NCBI GenBank assembly: GCA_018240525.1
Contig: JAFEFN010000013.1
Location: 558,001-622,000 of the forward strand
DNA length: 64,000 nucleotides
Origin: Pseudomonadota bacterium
GTDB lineage: Bacteria; Pseudomonadota; Gammaproteobacteria; Steroidobacterales; Steroidobacteraceae
Direction of reading: 5' to 3'
Position 1 is the stretch's first letter. Each line of letters begins with the position of its first letter. The notes beneath the pieces are model-generated. The model was not told the DNA's origin, did not search any database, and saw only the letters and a program-made list of their open reading frames with translations. This document shows positions 39,607-49,673 of this stretch, piece by piece. The position numbers and the translations under genes were made by a program.

Positions 39607-40842
39607 TCAAAAATTGCCCTGGAACCAGCTGCGCATGCGGTCGAACATCGACTTGGCGTTGCCGCCCAGGCTGCGCCCGCGACCCGCGGGCAAAGTGTTG
39701 TCACGGGCGTAGAGCAGCAGCCCCACGCCGGTGGAGAAGATCGGGTTGCGCACCACGTCGGTCAGCCCGCGCACGGTCTGCGGGACCCCGAGGCGCACCG
39801 GCACGTGGAACACCTCCTCGGCCAGCTCGATGGCACCCTCCATCTTGGCGCTGCCGCCGGTGAGCACGATGCCCGCGGCGATGACTTCCTCGAAGCCGCT
39901 GCGGCGCAGCTCCTCGCGCACCAGGCCGAAGAGTTCCTCGTAGCGCGGCTCGACGATCTCGGCGAGCGTCTGGCGGGCGAGGCGGCGCGCCGGGCGCTCA
40001 CCCACGCTCGGCACCTCGATGCTCTCGTCGGGGTTGGCGAGCTGGGACAGCGCGCAGGCGTAGCGGATCTTGATGTCCTCGGCGTACTGGGTGGGCGTGC
40101 GCATCGACACCGCGATGTCGTTGGTCACCTGGTCGCCGGCGATCGGGATCACCGCGGTGTGGCGGATCGCCCCATGCGAGAACACGGCCAGGTCCGTGGT
40201 GCCGCCGCCGATGTCGACCAGGCACACGCCCAGCTCCTTCTCGTCCTCGGTGAGCACCGCGAAGCTCGAGGCGAGCTGCTCGAGCACCACGTCCTCGACG
40301 GCGAGCCCGCAGCGCTGGATGCACTTCTCGATGTTCTGCGCCGCGGACTCCGCGCCGGTGACGATGTGCACCTTGGCCTCCAGGCGCACGCCGGACATGC
40401 CGATCGGGTCGCGGATGCCCTCCTGGCCGTCGACGATGAATTCCTGCGGCAGCACGTGCAGGATCTTCTGGTCGGCGGGGATCGCCACCGCCTTGGCGGC
40501 ATCGATGACGTGCTCGACGTCGCCGTGGCTGACCTCCTTGTCGCGCACCCCCACCACGCCGTGCGAGTTGAGGCTGCGCACGTGGCTGCCGGCGATGCCG
40601 GCGTAGACCGAGTGGATCTGGCAGCCGGCCATGAGCTCGGCTTCCTCCACGGCGCGCTGGATCGACTGCACCGTGGACTCGATGTTGACCACCACGCCCT
40701 TCTTCAGGCCCCGCGAGGGCTGCGAGCCCAGGCCGAGCAGCTCGATCACCCCGTCGGCGCCGATCTCCCCGACCAGCGCCACGACCTTGGAGGTGCCGAT
40801 GTCCAGACCGACGATGAGGTTGCGGTCAGAGCGCTTAGGCAT
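39607..40842 (-). CDS. ftsA: Cell division protein FtsA
   Basis: Actin-like ATPase that ties FtsZ to the membrane. It starts at the ATG of MPKRSDRNLIVGLDIGTSKV; the phosphate-1 motif follows at once, phosphate-2 is near CLVDIGGGTTDLAVF, and the adenosine motif is in IVLTGGSAKMEG. The last residues, MFDRMRSWFQGNF, form the amphipathic membrane helix. At 411 residues it has the usual size. The start overlaps the end of ftsQ by eight bases. Confidence 0.98.
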   Translation of the reverse strand: MPKRSDRNLIVGLDIGTSKVVALVGEIGADGVIELLGLGSQPSRGLKKGVVVNIESTVQSIQRAVEEAELMAGCQIHSVYAGIAGSHVRSLNSHGVVGVRDKEVSHGDVEHVIDAAKAVAIPADQKILHVLPQEFIVDGQEGIRDPIGMSGVRLEAKVHIVTGAESAAQNIEKCIQRCGLAVEDVVLEQLASSFAVLTEDEKELGVCLVDIGGGTTDLAVFSHGAIRHTAVIPIAGDQVTNDIAVSMRTPTQYAEDIKIRYACALSQLANPDESIEVPSVGERPARRLARQTLAEIVEPRYEELFGLVREELRRSGFEEVIAAGIVLTGGSAKMEGAIELAEEVFHVPVRLGVPQTVRGLTDVVRNPIFSTGVGLLLYARDNTLPAGRGRSLGGNAKSMFDRMRSWFQGNF

Positions 40843-41617
40843 CGTGGCCACCCTCGTGTGCTGAACCGCGCGTGCCGCGCCAGCCGATGGCGAATCCGTT
40901 TGTGTACCGCATGTCCACGTAGGCAATGTCCTCGCCGCGCTGCGAGACGAGCTTCAGCGCGGTGCTCATGAATTTCTCGAACCGATCATCCACCTGGCGC
41001 CGGCCGAGCCGGACCGTCACCCCGTTCGACAGGTCGAATTCCCACGCGCCGCGCGCATCCAGCCGCAGCGCCGTCAGGCGCAGCCCCGCCTGCGCCAGGC
41101 GTCCCTCGGCGGCGAGGTAGCGCTGCGCGACGACCCCCTCCTTGCCCTCCGGGCCCTGCAGTTGCGCCAGCTCGGGCGGTACGTGGCGCTCGTCGGTATC
41201 GAACAGCTCCCCGCGCGTGTTCAGCAGGCCCCGCTCGCCCCAGCGCGCCGCGGCGGTCTGCTCCACCACCAGCACGGTGAGCCCGCGCGGCCAGGCGCGC
41301 TGCACGCTCACCGCATCGACCCAGGGCAGGGTGTGGATGGCGGTGCGCACCGCCTTCAGGTCCACCGACAGCAGACCCACCCCGTGCAGCTGGGCCTTCA
41401 CCACGCGCTCGACATCCACCGGCGCGACGCGCTGGAAGCGGCCCTCGACCGCGACCGTCTCGATCGGCTGGTTGAAGGCCCACATGACCGCGGCGCCCGC
41501 GCAGCCGGCGGCGGCCAGCAGGCCGCAGCCGATGGCGAGGCGGCGCCAGTTGACCGCCGGCAGGGTGAAGCGGCGGCCCTCGGCTTTCTTGCGGCGGTTC
41601 TTGGGACGACCCAGCAT
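40835..41617 (-). CDS. ftsQ: Cell division protein FtsQ
   Basis: Bitopic protein that links early and late division proteins through FtsB and FtsL. A basic cytoplasmic tail (to about 25), one membrane helix (about 27-48), then the POTRA domain (IETVAVEGRFQRV...) and the FtsQ beta domain with LVSQRGEDIAYVDMRYTNG. 260 residues. It starts five bases after ddl and overlaps ftsA by eight. Confidence 0.96.
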   Translation of the reverse strand: MLGRPKNRRKKAEGRRFTLPAVNWRRLAIGCGLLAAAGCAGAAVMWAFNQPIETVAVEGRFQRVAPVDVERVVKAQLHGVGLLSVDLKAVRTAIHTLPWVDAVSVQRAWPRGLTVLVVEQTAAARWGERGLLNTRGELFDTDERHVPPELAQLQGPEGKEGVVAQRYLAAEGRLAQAGLRLTALRLDARGAWEFDLSNGVTVRLGRRQVDDRFEKFMSTALKLVSQRGEDIAYVDMRYTNGFAIGWRGTRGSAHEGGHDA

Positions 41618-41622
41618 GGCTT

Positions 41623-42609
41623 TCAGCCCGCTCCCTTCTCGGCAGGTGCCACGGCGCGGGTGAAGCTGGTCTCCAGCACCCGCCAGACCAGTTCCTCGAA
41701 GTCGATGCCGACGGCGCGCGCGGCCATCGGCACCAGGCTGTGGCTGGTCATGCCCGGGACGGTGTTGATCTCCAGCAGCAGCGGCTTGGACTGCCCGTCC
41801 ATCATGAAATCCGCGCGCCCCCAGCCGGAGGCCCCGGTCGCCTCGAACGCGGCGAGCGCCAGCGCCGCCAGGTGCGCCTCGGCGGCCGCGGACAGGCCCG
41901 AGGGGCAGAAGTAGCGCGTGTCGTCGCGGAAGTACTTGGCCTCGTAGTCGTAGAAGGTCTTCGGCGTCTCGATGCGGATCGAGGGCAGCGCCTGGTCCTG
42001 CAGGACCGCCACCGTGTACTCTTTGCCCGGGATCCAGGGCTCGGCGAACACGCGCCGCTCGAGCGCCGCGGCAGCGGCGAAGGCGGCCGGCAGGTCGGCG
42101 GCACGCTCCACCTTGCTCATGCCCACGCTCGAGCCCTGCGTGGCGGGCTTGACGATGAGGGGCAGCCCGAGCCGCTCGAGCGCGACGGCGAAGTCCTGCG
42201 GCCCGTTCAGCACCACGAAGTCCGCGGTGGCCACGCCGGCGGCGAGCGCCAGGCGCTTGGTGCGCACCTTGTCCATGCCGATCGCCGAGCCCATGACGCC
42301 ACTGCCGGTGTAGGGGACACCCAGGTACTCGAGCGCGCCCTGCAGCGTGCCGTCCTCGCCGCCCGGCCCGTGCAGCGCGATCCAGACACGCTCGAAGCGC
42401 TGCGTGACCAGCTCGCCCAGAGGCTCTTCGCGCGGGTCGAAGGCGTGGGCGTCCACGCCGCGGCGCCGCAGCGCCTCGAGCACCGCGTTGCCGGACATCA
42501 GCGAGATCTCCCGCTCGCTCGAATCGCCGCCGAACAGCACGGCCACGCGGCCGAAGCCGGCAGGATCGCTGATGCGGCGCAGATTCTGGGGTTGGAAACT
42601 CAGGCGCAC
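41623..42609 (-). CDS. ddl: D-alanine--D-alanine ligase
   Basis: ATP-grasp enzyme that joins two D-Ala for the peptidoglycan stem. Recognised by FGGDSSEREISLMSG, HGPGGEDGTLQG, the ATP-grasp loop VKPATQGSSVGMSKV and the metal site LLLEINTVPGMT near the end. A serine in the EREISLMSGN motif matches the DdlB type, as does the place between murB and ftsQ. It starts at a GTG four bases after murB; the GGGGAG in the murB end may be its ribosome site. 328 residues. Confidence 0.97.
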   Translation of the reverse strand: MRLSFQPQNLRRISDPAGFGRVAVLFGGDSSEREISLMSGNAVLEALRRRGVDAHAFDPREEPLGELVTQRFERVWIALHGPGGEDGTLQGALEYLGVPYTGSGVMGSAIGMDKVRTKRLALAAGVATADFVVLNGPQDFAVALERLGLPLIVKPATQGSSVGMSKVERAADLPAAFAAAAALERRVFAEPWIPGKEYTVAVLQDQALPSIRIETPKTFYDYEAKYFRDDTRYFCPSGLSAAAEAHLAALALAAFEATGASGWGRADFMMDGQSKPLLLEINTVPGMTSHSLVPMAARAVGIDFEELVWRVLETSFTRAVAPAEKGAG

Positions 42610-42613
42610 GCTC

Positions 42614-43501
42614 TTACGGCTCCCCCACGATGCGCACTTCCGGGCGCAGTTCCACCCCGTGCACCTGGCGGACGGTGTCGCGCACGTGCGTGATCAGGGA
42701 CTCGAGGTCACGCGCACTGGCCTGACCGTGGTTGATGATGAAGTTGGCGTGCTTGTCCGAGACCGAGGCGTCTCCCAGGCGGAAACCCTTCAGTCCGGCC
42801 GCCTCGATCAGCCGCGCGGCGTGGTCGCCGGGCGGATTGGTGAACACCGAGCCACAGCTCCACTCACCGATCGGCTGGCTCGCCTTGCGCCGCTCGAGCA
42901 GCACGCGCACCTCGCCCGCGTGGGCGCCCGGCCGGCGCTCGAAGGACAGTTCCGCGGCGATGAACCACTCCTCGGGCACCGGCGCGGTGACGTGGCGGTA
43001 GCTCACCTGGTACTCGGCACTCGCCCGCAGGTGCATATCGCCCGCGCGGTCGATGGTCTCGACGCTGCGCACGTGGCTCCAGGTCTCCCCGCCGAACGCG
43101 CCGGCGTTCATGGCGAGCGCACCGCCGAGGGTCCCGGGGATGCCGGCGAAGAACTCCGCCGGCCCCAGCCCCCACTTGATGCACTGCCGGGCGATGCGGG
43201 CGCAGGCGACGCCCGCCTCGGCACGCACGATGGTCTCGCTCAGCCGCTGCAGGCCATCGAGCGTGCCGTGCATGCTGATGACGATGCCCCGGAGCCCGCC
43301 GTCGCGCACCAGCAGGTTGCTGCCCAGGCCCACCCAGGTGATCGGCACGCCGGGCGGCAGGCTGCGCAGGAAGGACGCAAGGTCGGCGCGGTCGCGCGGG
43401 TTGAACCACACTTCCGCAGGGCCGCCGGCGTGCCAGGAGGTGTGGCGGCTCATGGGTTCCTCGCGCCGCACGCGCGGGGCGAACTCCGGGGCGAGTGCCA
43501 T
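42614..43501 (-). CDS. murB: UDP-N-acetylenolpyruvoylglucosamine reductase MurB
   Basis: FAD enzyme that reduces enolpyruvyl-UDP-GlcNAc to UDP-MurNAc. FAD contacts are in GLGSNLLVRDGGLRG and GIPGTLGGALAMNAGAFGGE; the proton-donating Ser lies in CGSVFTNP and the late Glu in LRPEVRIVGE. It is the shorter MurB form, 295 residues, without the E. coli-type insertion. The ATG overlaps the murC stop as TGATG; the frame is open upstream only as a murC shadow. Confidence 0.97.
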   Translation of the reverse strand: MALAPEFAPRVRREEPMSRHTSWHAGGPAEVWFNPRDRADLASFLRSLPPGVPITWVGLGSNLLVRDGGLRGIVISMHGTLDGLQRLSETIVRAEAGVACARIARQCIKWGLGPAEFFAGIPGTLGGALAMNAGAFGGETWSHVRSVETIDRAGDMHLRASAEYQVSYRHVTAPVPEEWFIAAELSFERRPGAHAGEVRVLLERRKASQPIGEWSCGSVFTNPPGDHAARLIEAAGLKGFRLGDASVSDKHANFIINHGQASARDLESLITHVRDTVRQVHGVELRPEVRIVGEP

Positions 43502-44985
43502 CACGCCCCCCTTCCCGGCGGCAGGAGCGCCGCCAGCGCCTCGGGCAGCGCATGCGCCACGGCCGAGATGTTGCCCGCGCCCATGGCGAGGATGACGTCG
43601 CCGTCCTGGATGATGTCCTTGAGGGCGCTCGCCAGCTCCTCGACCTTTTCCACGAACAGCGGCTCGATCAGGCCCCGGCTGCGGACGGCGCGGCAGATGG
43701 CCCGGCCGTCGGCGCCGGCGATGGCCGCCTCGCCGGCGGCGTACACCTCGGTGACGCACAGCAGGTCGGCGGCCGAGAGCGCCTTGCCGAAGTCGTCGAT
43801 CAGGTCGCGCGTGCGCGTGAACCGGTGCGGCTGGAAGGCCAGCAGCACGCGCCGCCCGGCATAGGCCTGCCGCACGGCTTCCAGCGTCGCGTCGATCTCG
43901 GTCGGGTGGTGGCCGTAGTCATCGACGATGGTCACCGTGCCGACCGCGGTCACCACGTCGGCGATGTGCTGCAGGCGGCGGTCGACGCCCTGGAACCCCG
44001 CGAGCGCGTTCTGGATGGCCACATCTTCAATGCCGAGTTCCATCGCCACGGCGATCGCGGCCAGGGAGTTGCGCACGTTGTGCAGCCCGGGCAGGTTGAC
44101 GGTGACCTTCAGCGGTGCCGCCCCCCGCCGCTCGACGTCGAAGTGCGTGCGCAGGCCGTCCTGGCGGATGCGCGTGGCGCGCACGTCCGCACCCTCCCCC
44201 AGGCCGTAGGAGACGATCGGCCGCCCGACCTGCTGGACGATGGCGGCGACGTTCTCGTCATCCAGGCACAGCACGGCCAGGCCGTAGAACGGCAGGTTGT
44301 GCAGGAAGTCCACGAAGCTCTGCTTCAGGAGCCCGAAGTCGCCGCCGTGCGTGCTCAGGTGGTCGTTGTCGATGTTGGTGACGATGGCGATCATCGGCTG
44401 CAGATGCGTGAACGAGGCATCGCTCTCGTCCGCCTCGGCGACCAGGTAGCGACCCGCGCCCAGGCGTGCGTTGCTGGCCGCGCTCTTCAGGCGGCCGCCG
44501 ATCACGTAGGTCGGGTCCTCGCCCCCCTCGCCGAGGATGCTGGCGATGAGGCTCGTGGTGGTGGTCTTGCCGTGCGTACCGGCGACGGCGATGGAATAGC
44601 GGAAGCGCATCAGCTCGCCGAGCATCTCCGCCCGCGGCACGACCGGGATGCGCGCCTGCAGCGCGGCCTGCACCTCCGGGTTGTCCGGTGCGACCGCCCC
44701 GGAGGCGACCACGACGTCGGCGCCGGCGATGTTGCTGGCGGCGTGGCCGATGCTGATGCGCGCGCCCAGGCCGGCCAGCCACTGGGTGACCGCGCTCACG
44801 CGCACGTCCGAGCCCTGCACGGCGTAGCCCAGGTTCAGCAGCACCTCCGCGATGCCGGACATGCCACTGCCGCCGATGCCGACGAAGTGGATGGTGTTGA
44901 TGCGCCGCATGCGGTCGCGGCGCTCCGGCTGGGCGCGGCGCTCGAACGCGACGCCGGCGGGCAGCTGGCGCGGGTCGCGGCTCAT
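43501..44985 (-). CDS. murC: UDP-N-acetylmuramate--L-alanine ligase MurC
   Basis: Adds L-Ala to UDP-MurNAc. The UDP-binding start is [18 protein letters not shown], the ATP loop [12 protein letters not shown], and the C-terminal domain holds [10 protein letters not shown]. 494 residues with about 25 before the conserved part, as in E. coli. The start overlaps the murG stop as ATGA, its end overlaps murB by one base. Confidence 0.98.
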   Translation of the reverse strand: MSRDPRQLPAGVAFERRAQPERRDRMRRINTIHFVGIGGSGMSGIAEVLLNLGYAVQGSDVRVSAVTQWLAGLGARISIGHAASNIAGADVVVASGAVAPDNPEVQAALQARIPVVPRAEMLGELMRFRYSIAVAGTHGKTTTTSLIASILGEGGEDPTYVIGGRLKSAASNARLGAGRYLVAEADESDASFTHLQPMIAIVTNIDNDHLSTHGGDFGLLKQSFVDFLHNLPFYGLAVLCLDDENVAAIVQQVGRPIVSYGLGEGADVRATRIRQDGLRTHFDVERRGAAPLKVTVNLPGLHNVRNSLAAIAVAMELGIEDVAIQNALAGFQGVDRRLQHIADVVTAVGTVTIVDDYGHHPTEIDATLEAVRQAYAGRRVLLAFQPHRFTRTRDLIDDFGKALSAADLLCVTEVYAAGEAAIAGADGRAICRAVRSRGLIEPLFVEKVEELASALKDIIQDGDVILAMGAGNISAVAHALPEALAALLPPGRGA

Positions 44986-46067
44986 GCGGCGCTCCGCGCG
45001 ACTTCGAGGCAGGAGGCGGCCAGCTCGTCCACGGCACGCGGCTTGGCGAGCAGTCGCGCGCGCTCGGCCATGGCCAGCAGCTTGCCGCGCCCGGCACAGA
45101 GCCGCTGCAGCTCGCCGGCGAGGCGCTCGGCGGTCAGTTCGCGGTCCGCGATCACCACCGCGGCGCCTTCGCGCACCAGGTACTGGGCGTTGTAAGTCTG
45201 GTGATCGTCCACCGCGTTCGGGAAGGGCACGAGGATCGCACCGATGCCGACGGCCGCCAGTTCCGAGACCGTGAGCGCGCCGGAGCGGCAGATCACCAGG
45301 TCCGCCCAGCCGTACGCCTCGCTCATGTCCTCTATGAAGGGGCGCACGTCCGCCCGCACCCCCGCCTGCGCGTAGCTGGCGCGGCCCGCCTCGAGCCAGC
45401 GCTCACCGGCCTGGTGCCGGACGTCGCACACCAGGCTGCCGGCGAGGCGCTTCAGGGCGAAGGGCACGATGGCGTTCAGTCGCGCAGCCCCCTGGCTGCC
45501 ACCGATCACCAGGATGCGGATCGGACCGCTGCGTCCTTTGAAGCGCTCGGCCGGGGGCGCCACGGCACTGATGTCGGCGCGCACCGGGTTGCCGATGGCG
45601 CGCGCGTGCACCTCGCGGCCGAAGCTGCCCGGGAAGGCCTCGAGCACGCGGCGCGCCAGGGGCGCAAGGCAGCGGTTGGTGAAACCGGCCACCGCGTTCT
45701 GCTCGTGGATCACCAGCGGATGGCGCGTCAGCCACGCCGCCACGGCGCCCGGGCCGGTGACGAAGCCGCCCAGCCCGACGACGATCAGCGGCTGGTGCCG
45801 GCGCATGATCTTGAGCGCCTGCAGCAGGGCGAACCCCAGGCGGAACGGCGCGGCCAGCCAGGTCAGGGCTCCCTTGCCGCGCAGGCCGCCGATCGAGAGC
45901 CGCTCGAGCGAGATGCCCTCGGCCGGCACGATGCGTGCCTCGAGGCCGCGCTCGGTGCCCAGCCAGATGACCTCCATCGACCGCTCGCGCAGCAGGCGCG
46001 CCAGCGCCAGCGCGGGGAACACGTGCCCGCCGGTGCCGCCGGCCATGATGAGGATGGGGCGGCTCAT
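44982..46067 (-). CDS. murG: Lipid II synthase MurG (undecaprenyl-PP-MurNAc-pentapeptide GlcNAc transferase)
   Basis: Cytoplasmic-face GT28 glycosyltransferase making lipid II from lipid I and UDP-GlcNAc. Glycine loops are at [13 protein letters not shown] at the N-terminus and [12 protein letters not shown] in the middle; the acceptor/donor site [11 protein letters not shown] follows. 361 residues. The ATG overlaps the ftsW stop as ATGA. The open frame extends 439 codons upstream as a shadow of ftsW and murD. Confidence 0.98.
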   Translation of the reverse strand: MSRPILIMAGGTGGHVFPALALARLLRERSMEVIWLGTERGLEARIVPAEGISLERLSIGGLRGKGALTWLAAPFRLGFALLQALKIMRRHQPLIVVGLGGFVTGPGAVAAWLTRHPLVIHEQNAVAGFTNRCLAPLARRVLEAFPGSFGREVHARAIGNPVRADISAVAPPAERFKGRSGPIRILVIGGSQGAARLNAIVPFALKRLAGSLVCDVRHQAGERWLEAGRASYAQAGVRADVRPFIEDMSEAYGWADLVICRSGALTVSELAAVGIGAILVPFPNAVDDHQTYNAQYLVREGAAVVIADRELTAERLAGELQRLCAGRGKLLAMAERARLLAKPRAVDELAASCLEVARSAA

Positions 46068-47254
46068 GCGCTGCCCCGCACCGTCGCGGATCCGCGCTGC
46101 TCGCGCATCGCCTCGTGGTACACGCGCAGCAGGATGCCGACCCAGGCCAGCGCGACGATCAGGCTCGAGCGACCGTAGCTCATGAGCGGCAGCGTCAGGC
46201 CCTTGGTCGGCAGCACGCCCATGTTCACGCCGATGTTGATGAAGGCCTGGATGCCGATCCAGAGGCCGAAGCCCGCGGCGAGGTAGGCGGCGAACTTGAG
46301 CCCCGCGTTGGCGGCCAGCCGCGCGATGTAGAAGCTGCGCCAGACGAGGGCCATGAACAGCCCCAGCGTCAGCACCACGCCCATGAGGCCGAGCTCTTCG
46401 GCCAGCACCGCGAACAGGAAGTCGGTGTGCGCCTCGGGCAGGTAGAACAGCTTCTGCACGCTGTCGCCCAGGCCGACGCCGAACCACTGCCCGCGGCCGA
46501 TGGCGATCAGGGACTGGGTCAGCTGGAAGCCGGTGTTGAACGGATCGGCCCAGGGATCCAGGAACCCGATGATGCGCCGCCACCGGTAGGGGGAGAGCAC
46601 AGCGAGCGCCCCGAAGCCGGCCACCGCGCAGGCGGTCATGGCAAGCACGTGGCGCAGGCGCGCGCCGGCCAGGAACAGCACCCCGAAGCCGGTGGCGAAG
46701 AGCACCGTGGCGGCGCCGAAGTCCGGCTCCGCCAGCAGCAGCGCCGCGACGAACACCAGGAGGCCGAGCGGCTTGACCAGGCCGCCGAGGCTTTCGCGCA
46801 GCGGTTCCTCGCGACGCACCGCATAGCTGGCCACCCAGATCAGCACCAGGACGCGGGCCAGCTCGGACACCTGGAAGTTCGCGCCGGCGAGGCGCAGCCA
46901 GCGGCGGCTGCCGTTGACCGAGTGGCCGAGGCCCGGTACCAGCACCACGATCAGCAGGGCGATCGCGAGCGCCAGCAGTGGCAGCGAGGCGCGCTCGAGC
47001 ACCTCGGTCGGTACGCTGAACAACACCGCCGCGCAGCTCGCCCCGAGCAGCGTGAGCAGCAGCTGGCGCTCGAGGTAGAAGAACGGCTGGCCGCTTTCCT
47101 GGCCGGCGATCGAGACCGAGGCCGAGGTCACCATGATCAGGCCGAGCAGCACGATGGCGGAGACCAGTGCGATCGTCACCGGGTCCAGGTGCACAGGGCC
47201 GCTCTTGCTGGAGGAGCGCGCGAAGCCCATCAGTGAGGCGGTGCCGGTGCTCAT
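46064..47254 (-). CDS. ftsW: Septal peptidoglycan polymerase FtsW (SEDS)
   Basis: SEDS-family glycosyltransferase that polymerises lipid II at the septum with FtsI. Ten membrane helices over 396 residues; family signatures include RWLRLAGANFQVSELA, the AHTDFLFAVLAEE loop with the catalytic Asp, and the final MSYGRSSLI. The ATG overlaps the murD stop as ATGA. Confidence 0.97.
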   Translation of the reverse strand: MSTGTASLMGFARSSSKSGPVHLDPVTIALVSAIVLLGLIMVTSASVSIAGQESGQPFFYLERQLLLTLLGASCAAVLFSVPTEVLERASLPLLALAIALLIVVLVPGLGHSVNGSRRWLRLAGANFQVSELARVLVLIWVASYAVRREEPLRESLGGLVKPLGLLVFVAALLLAEPDFGAATVLFATGFGVLFLAGARLRHVLAMTACAVAGFGALAVLSPYRWRRIIGFLDPWADPFNTGFQLTQSLIAIGRGQWFGVGLGDSVQKLFYLPEAHTDFLFAVLAEELGLMGVVLTLGLFMALVWRSFYIARLAANAGLKFAAYLAAGFGLWIGIQAFINIGVNMGVLPTKGLTLPLMSYGRSSLIVALAWVGILLRVYHEAMREQRGSATVRGSA

Positions 47255-48591
47255 GCGGCCAGCTCCCGCACGCTCTCGGCGAAGACCGCGCCGCGGTGGG
47301 CGTAGTCGCGGAACATGTCGAGGCTGGCGCAGGCCGGCGAAAGCAGCACGGTGTCCCCCGGGCGCGCGGCGCGCGCTGCCGCACGCACCGCCTCGGGCAG
47401 CGATGCGGCCGTCTCCAGGGAGCACACGCCGCTCAGGCAGCGCGCCAGCTGTGGCCCGTCGCGGCCGATGAGCACCGCGTGGCGCACCTTGCCGCGGAAG
47501 GCGGCGGCCAGCGGGGCGAAGTCCTGGCTCTTGCCATCCCCGCCGACGATCATCACCAGCGGTCCGTCCATGCCGGCCACCGCCGCGAGCGTGGCACCGA
47601 CGTTGGTGCCCTTGGAGTCATCGATGTAGCTCACCCCGGCCACATCGGCGACCCACTGCGAGCGATGCGCCAGGCCGGGGAAGCTCTCCAGTTCCGCCAG
47701 CATGGCCGGCTTGGGCAGCCCCAGCGCCTCGCCCAGGGCGAGCGCCGCCAGCGCGTTGGCCGCATTGTGCAGTCCCTTGATCTTCATCCGCGACAGCGGC
47801 ATCAGGCGCTCGTGGCCGCGCACGAGCCACCACTGCCCGCCCTCCTCGGCCACCGCGTAGTCCGCACCGATGCTGGCACGCAGCGAGAAGCTCAGCGTGC
47901 GCCGCGCGGTGCGCGGCATCGCCACCACCAGGGGGTCGTCGAGGTTGATCACCGCGGTGTCGCAGCGCGCGAAGATGCGCGCCTTCGCCGCCGCGTAGCT
48001 GGCGAGCGTCGCATAGCGATCCAGGTGGTCCGGGCTGACATTGAGCACCGTGGCGGCACGGCAGCTGAGCGAGGCGGTGGTCTCAAGCTGGTAGCTGGAC
48101 AGCTCGAGCACGTAGAGTTCGGTGCCCTCGCGCAGCAGGTCGAGTGCCGGCTCGCCGAGGTTCCCTCCCACCCGCACCTTCAGGCCGGCGCGGCCGGCCA
48201 TGTTGGCGATGAGCGTCGTGACGGTGCTCTTGCCATTGGTGCCGGTGATGCCGACCACGGGGGCCGCCGCCGCGCGGGCGAACAGCTCGATATCGCCGAC
48301 GATCTCCAGGCCGAGGCGCCGCGCCTCCTCGAAGAACGGTTCGTGCAGCGAGAGGCCCGGGGATGCCACGACGCAGTCCGCCCCGGCGAGCAGGCGCAGG
48401 TCCAGCCCACCCAGGCGCACCGGGATGGCCGCGTCGAGCTCGGCCAGCTGCCGCAGCTGTGGCGGCGCTGCGCGCGTGTCCGTGACCGCCAGGCGCCACC
48501 CGCGCCCATGCAGGTAGCGCGCGCAGGAGAACCCGCTGCGGCCCAGGCCGGCGATCACGCCGTAGGGAGCCTTTGTGCCGGCGATGCTCAT
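47251..48591 (-). CDS. murD: UDP-N-acetylmuramoylalanine--D-glutamate ligase MurD
   Basis: Adds D-Glu to UDP-MurNAc-Ala. N-terminal Rossmann fold ([16 protein letters not shown]), ATP loop [13 protein letters not shown], the carbamylated-Lys region and [10 protein letters not shown], and a C-terminal domain with [11 protein letters not shown] and [12 protein letters not shown]. 446 residues, normal. The ATG overlaps the mraY stop as ATGA. Confidence 0.98.
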   Translation of the reverse strand: MSIAGTKAPYGVIAGLGRSGFSCARYLHGRGWRLAVTDTRAAPPQLRQLAELDAAIPVRLGGLDLRLLAGADCVVASPGLSLHEPFFEEARRLGLEIVGDIELFARAAAAPVVGITGTNGKSTVTTLIANMAGRAGLKVRVGGNLGEPALDLLREGTELYVLELSSYQLETTASLSCRAATVLNVSPDHLDRYATLASYAAAKARIFARCDTAVINLDDPLVVAMPRTARRTLSFSLRASIGADYAVAEEGGQWWLVRGHERLMPLSRMKIKGLHNAANALAALALGEALGLPKPAMLAELESFPGLAHRSQWVADVAGVSYIDDSKGTNVGATLAAVAGMDGPLVMIVGGDGKSQDFAPLAAAFRGKVRHAVLIGRDGPQLARCLSGVCSLETAASLPEAVRAAARAARPGDTVLLSPACASLDMFRDYAHRGAVFAESVRELAA

Positions 48592-49673
48592 CGCAGCTTC
48601 AGCGTCGCCAGGCCGGCCAGCACCAGCAGCAGCGAGATGATCCAGAAACGCACGATCACCTTGGGCTCCGCCCAGCCCTTGAGCTCGAAGTGATGGTGGA
48701 TGGGCGCCATGCGGAAGATGCGCCGGCCGGTGAGCTTGAAGGAGGCCACCTGCAGGATGACGGAGGCGGTCTCGAGCACGAAGATGCCGCCCATGAACAG
48801 CGCGACGAGTTCCTGGCGCACGATCACGGACAGCACGCCGATGGCAGCGCCGATGGCGAGCGCGCCGACGTCCCCCATGAACACCTGGGCGGGGTAGGAG
48901 TTGAACCACAGGAACCCGAGCCCCGCCCCGGAGAGCGAGGCACAGAAGATGAGCAGTTCGCCCGCACCGCGGATCTCGGGGATCTGCAGGTAGTGCGCGA
49001 ACACCGCATTACCGCTGGCATAGGCGAAGATGCCGAGCGCCGAGGTCACCAGCGCGGCCGGCATGATCGCCAGCCCGTCGAGCCCGTCGGTCAGGTTCAC
49101 CGCGTTGCTCATGCCCACGATCATGAGATACGCGAAGGCGATGAAGCCGAAGGCCGACAGCGGCACGGCGAAGTTCTTCACGAACGGCAGGTACAGCGCG
49201 GTCTCCGCCGGCTCCTGCGCGGTGTAGTAGAGGGTGGCGGCGGTGGCCAGTCCCGCCACCGACTGCCAGAAGTACTTCCAGCGCGGGACCAGCCCGCGCG
49301 GATTGCGCACGACCAGCTTCAGGTAGTCGTCATAGAAGCCGATGAGTCCGAAGGCGAAGGTCACCCCCAGCACCGTCCATACCAGGCGGCTCGCAGGCTC
49401 GGCCCACAGCAGCGTGGTGACCAGCGTGACTACCAGGATCAGCGCGCCACCCATGGTGGGCGTGCCGCCCTTCACCAGGTGCGTCTGCGGCCCATCGGTG
49501 CGCACGACCTGGCCGATCTGGCCGCGCGTCAGGCGCTCGATCACGAGCGGCCCGAGCAGCAGCGACAGCCCGAGCGCGGTGGCCATCGCCAGGATGGCGC
49601 GGAAGGTGAGGTAGGAAAAGACGTGCAGCCCACTGATGTGGCCGGCGAACTGCTGTGTGAGCCAGTACAGCAC
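48588..49673 (-). CDS. mraY: Phospho-N-acetylmuramoyl-pentapeptide transferase MraY
   Basis: Polytopic enzyme making lipid I on undecaprenyl phosphate. Ten membrane helices; catalytic Asp pair in GFYDDYLK, further motif [13 protein letters not shown], and the His-rich loop [12 protein letters not shown]. 361 residues, like E. coli (360). It starts at a GTG that overlaps the murF stop as TAGTG. Confidence 0.98.
   Translation of the reverse strand: MLYWLTQQFAGHISGLHVFSYLTFRAILAMATALGLSLLLGPLVIERLTRGQIGQVVRTDGPQTHLVKGGTPTMGGALILVVTLVTTLLWAEPASRLVWTVLGVTFAFGLIGFYDDYLKLVVRNPRGLVPRWKYFWQSVAGLATAATLYYTAQEPAETALYLPFVKNFAVPLSAFGFIAFAYLMIVGMSNAVNLTDGLDGLAIMPAALVTSALGIFAYASGNAVFAHYLQIPEIRGAGELLIFCASLSGAGLGFLWFNSYPAQVFMGDVGALAIGAAIGVLSVIVRQELVALFMGGIFVLETASVILQVASFKLTGRRIFRMAPIHHHFELKGWAEPKVIVRFWIISLLLVLAGLATLKLR

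Noticed and set aside
44982..47384. 800-residue murG product
   Set aside because: The upstream 439 codons are a shadow of ftsW and murD; murG starts at 46067 in an ATGA overlap.
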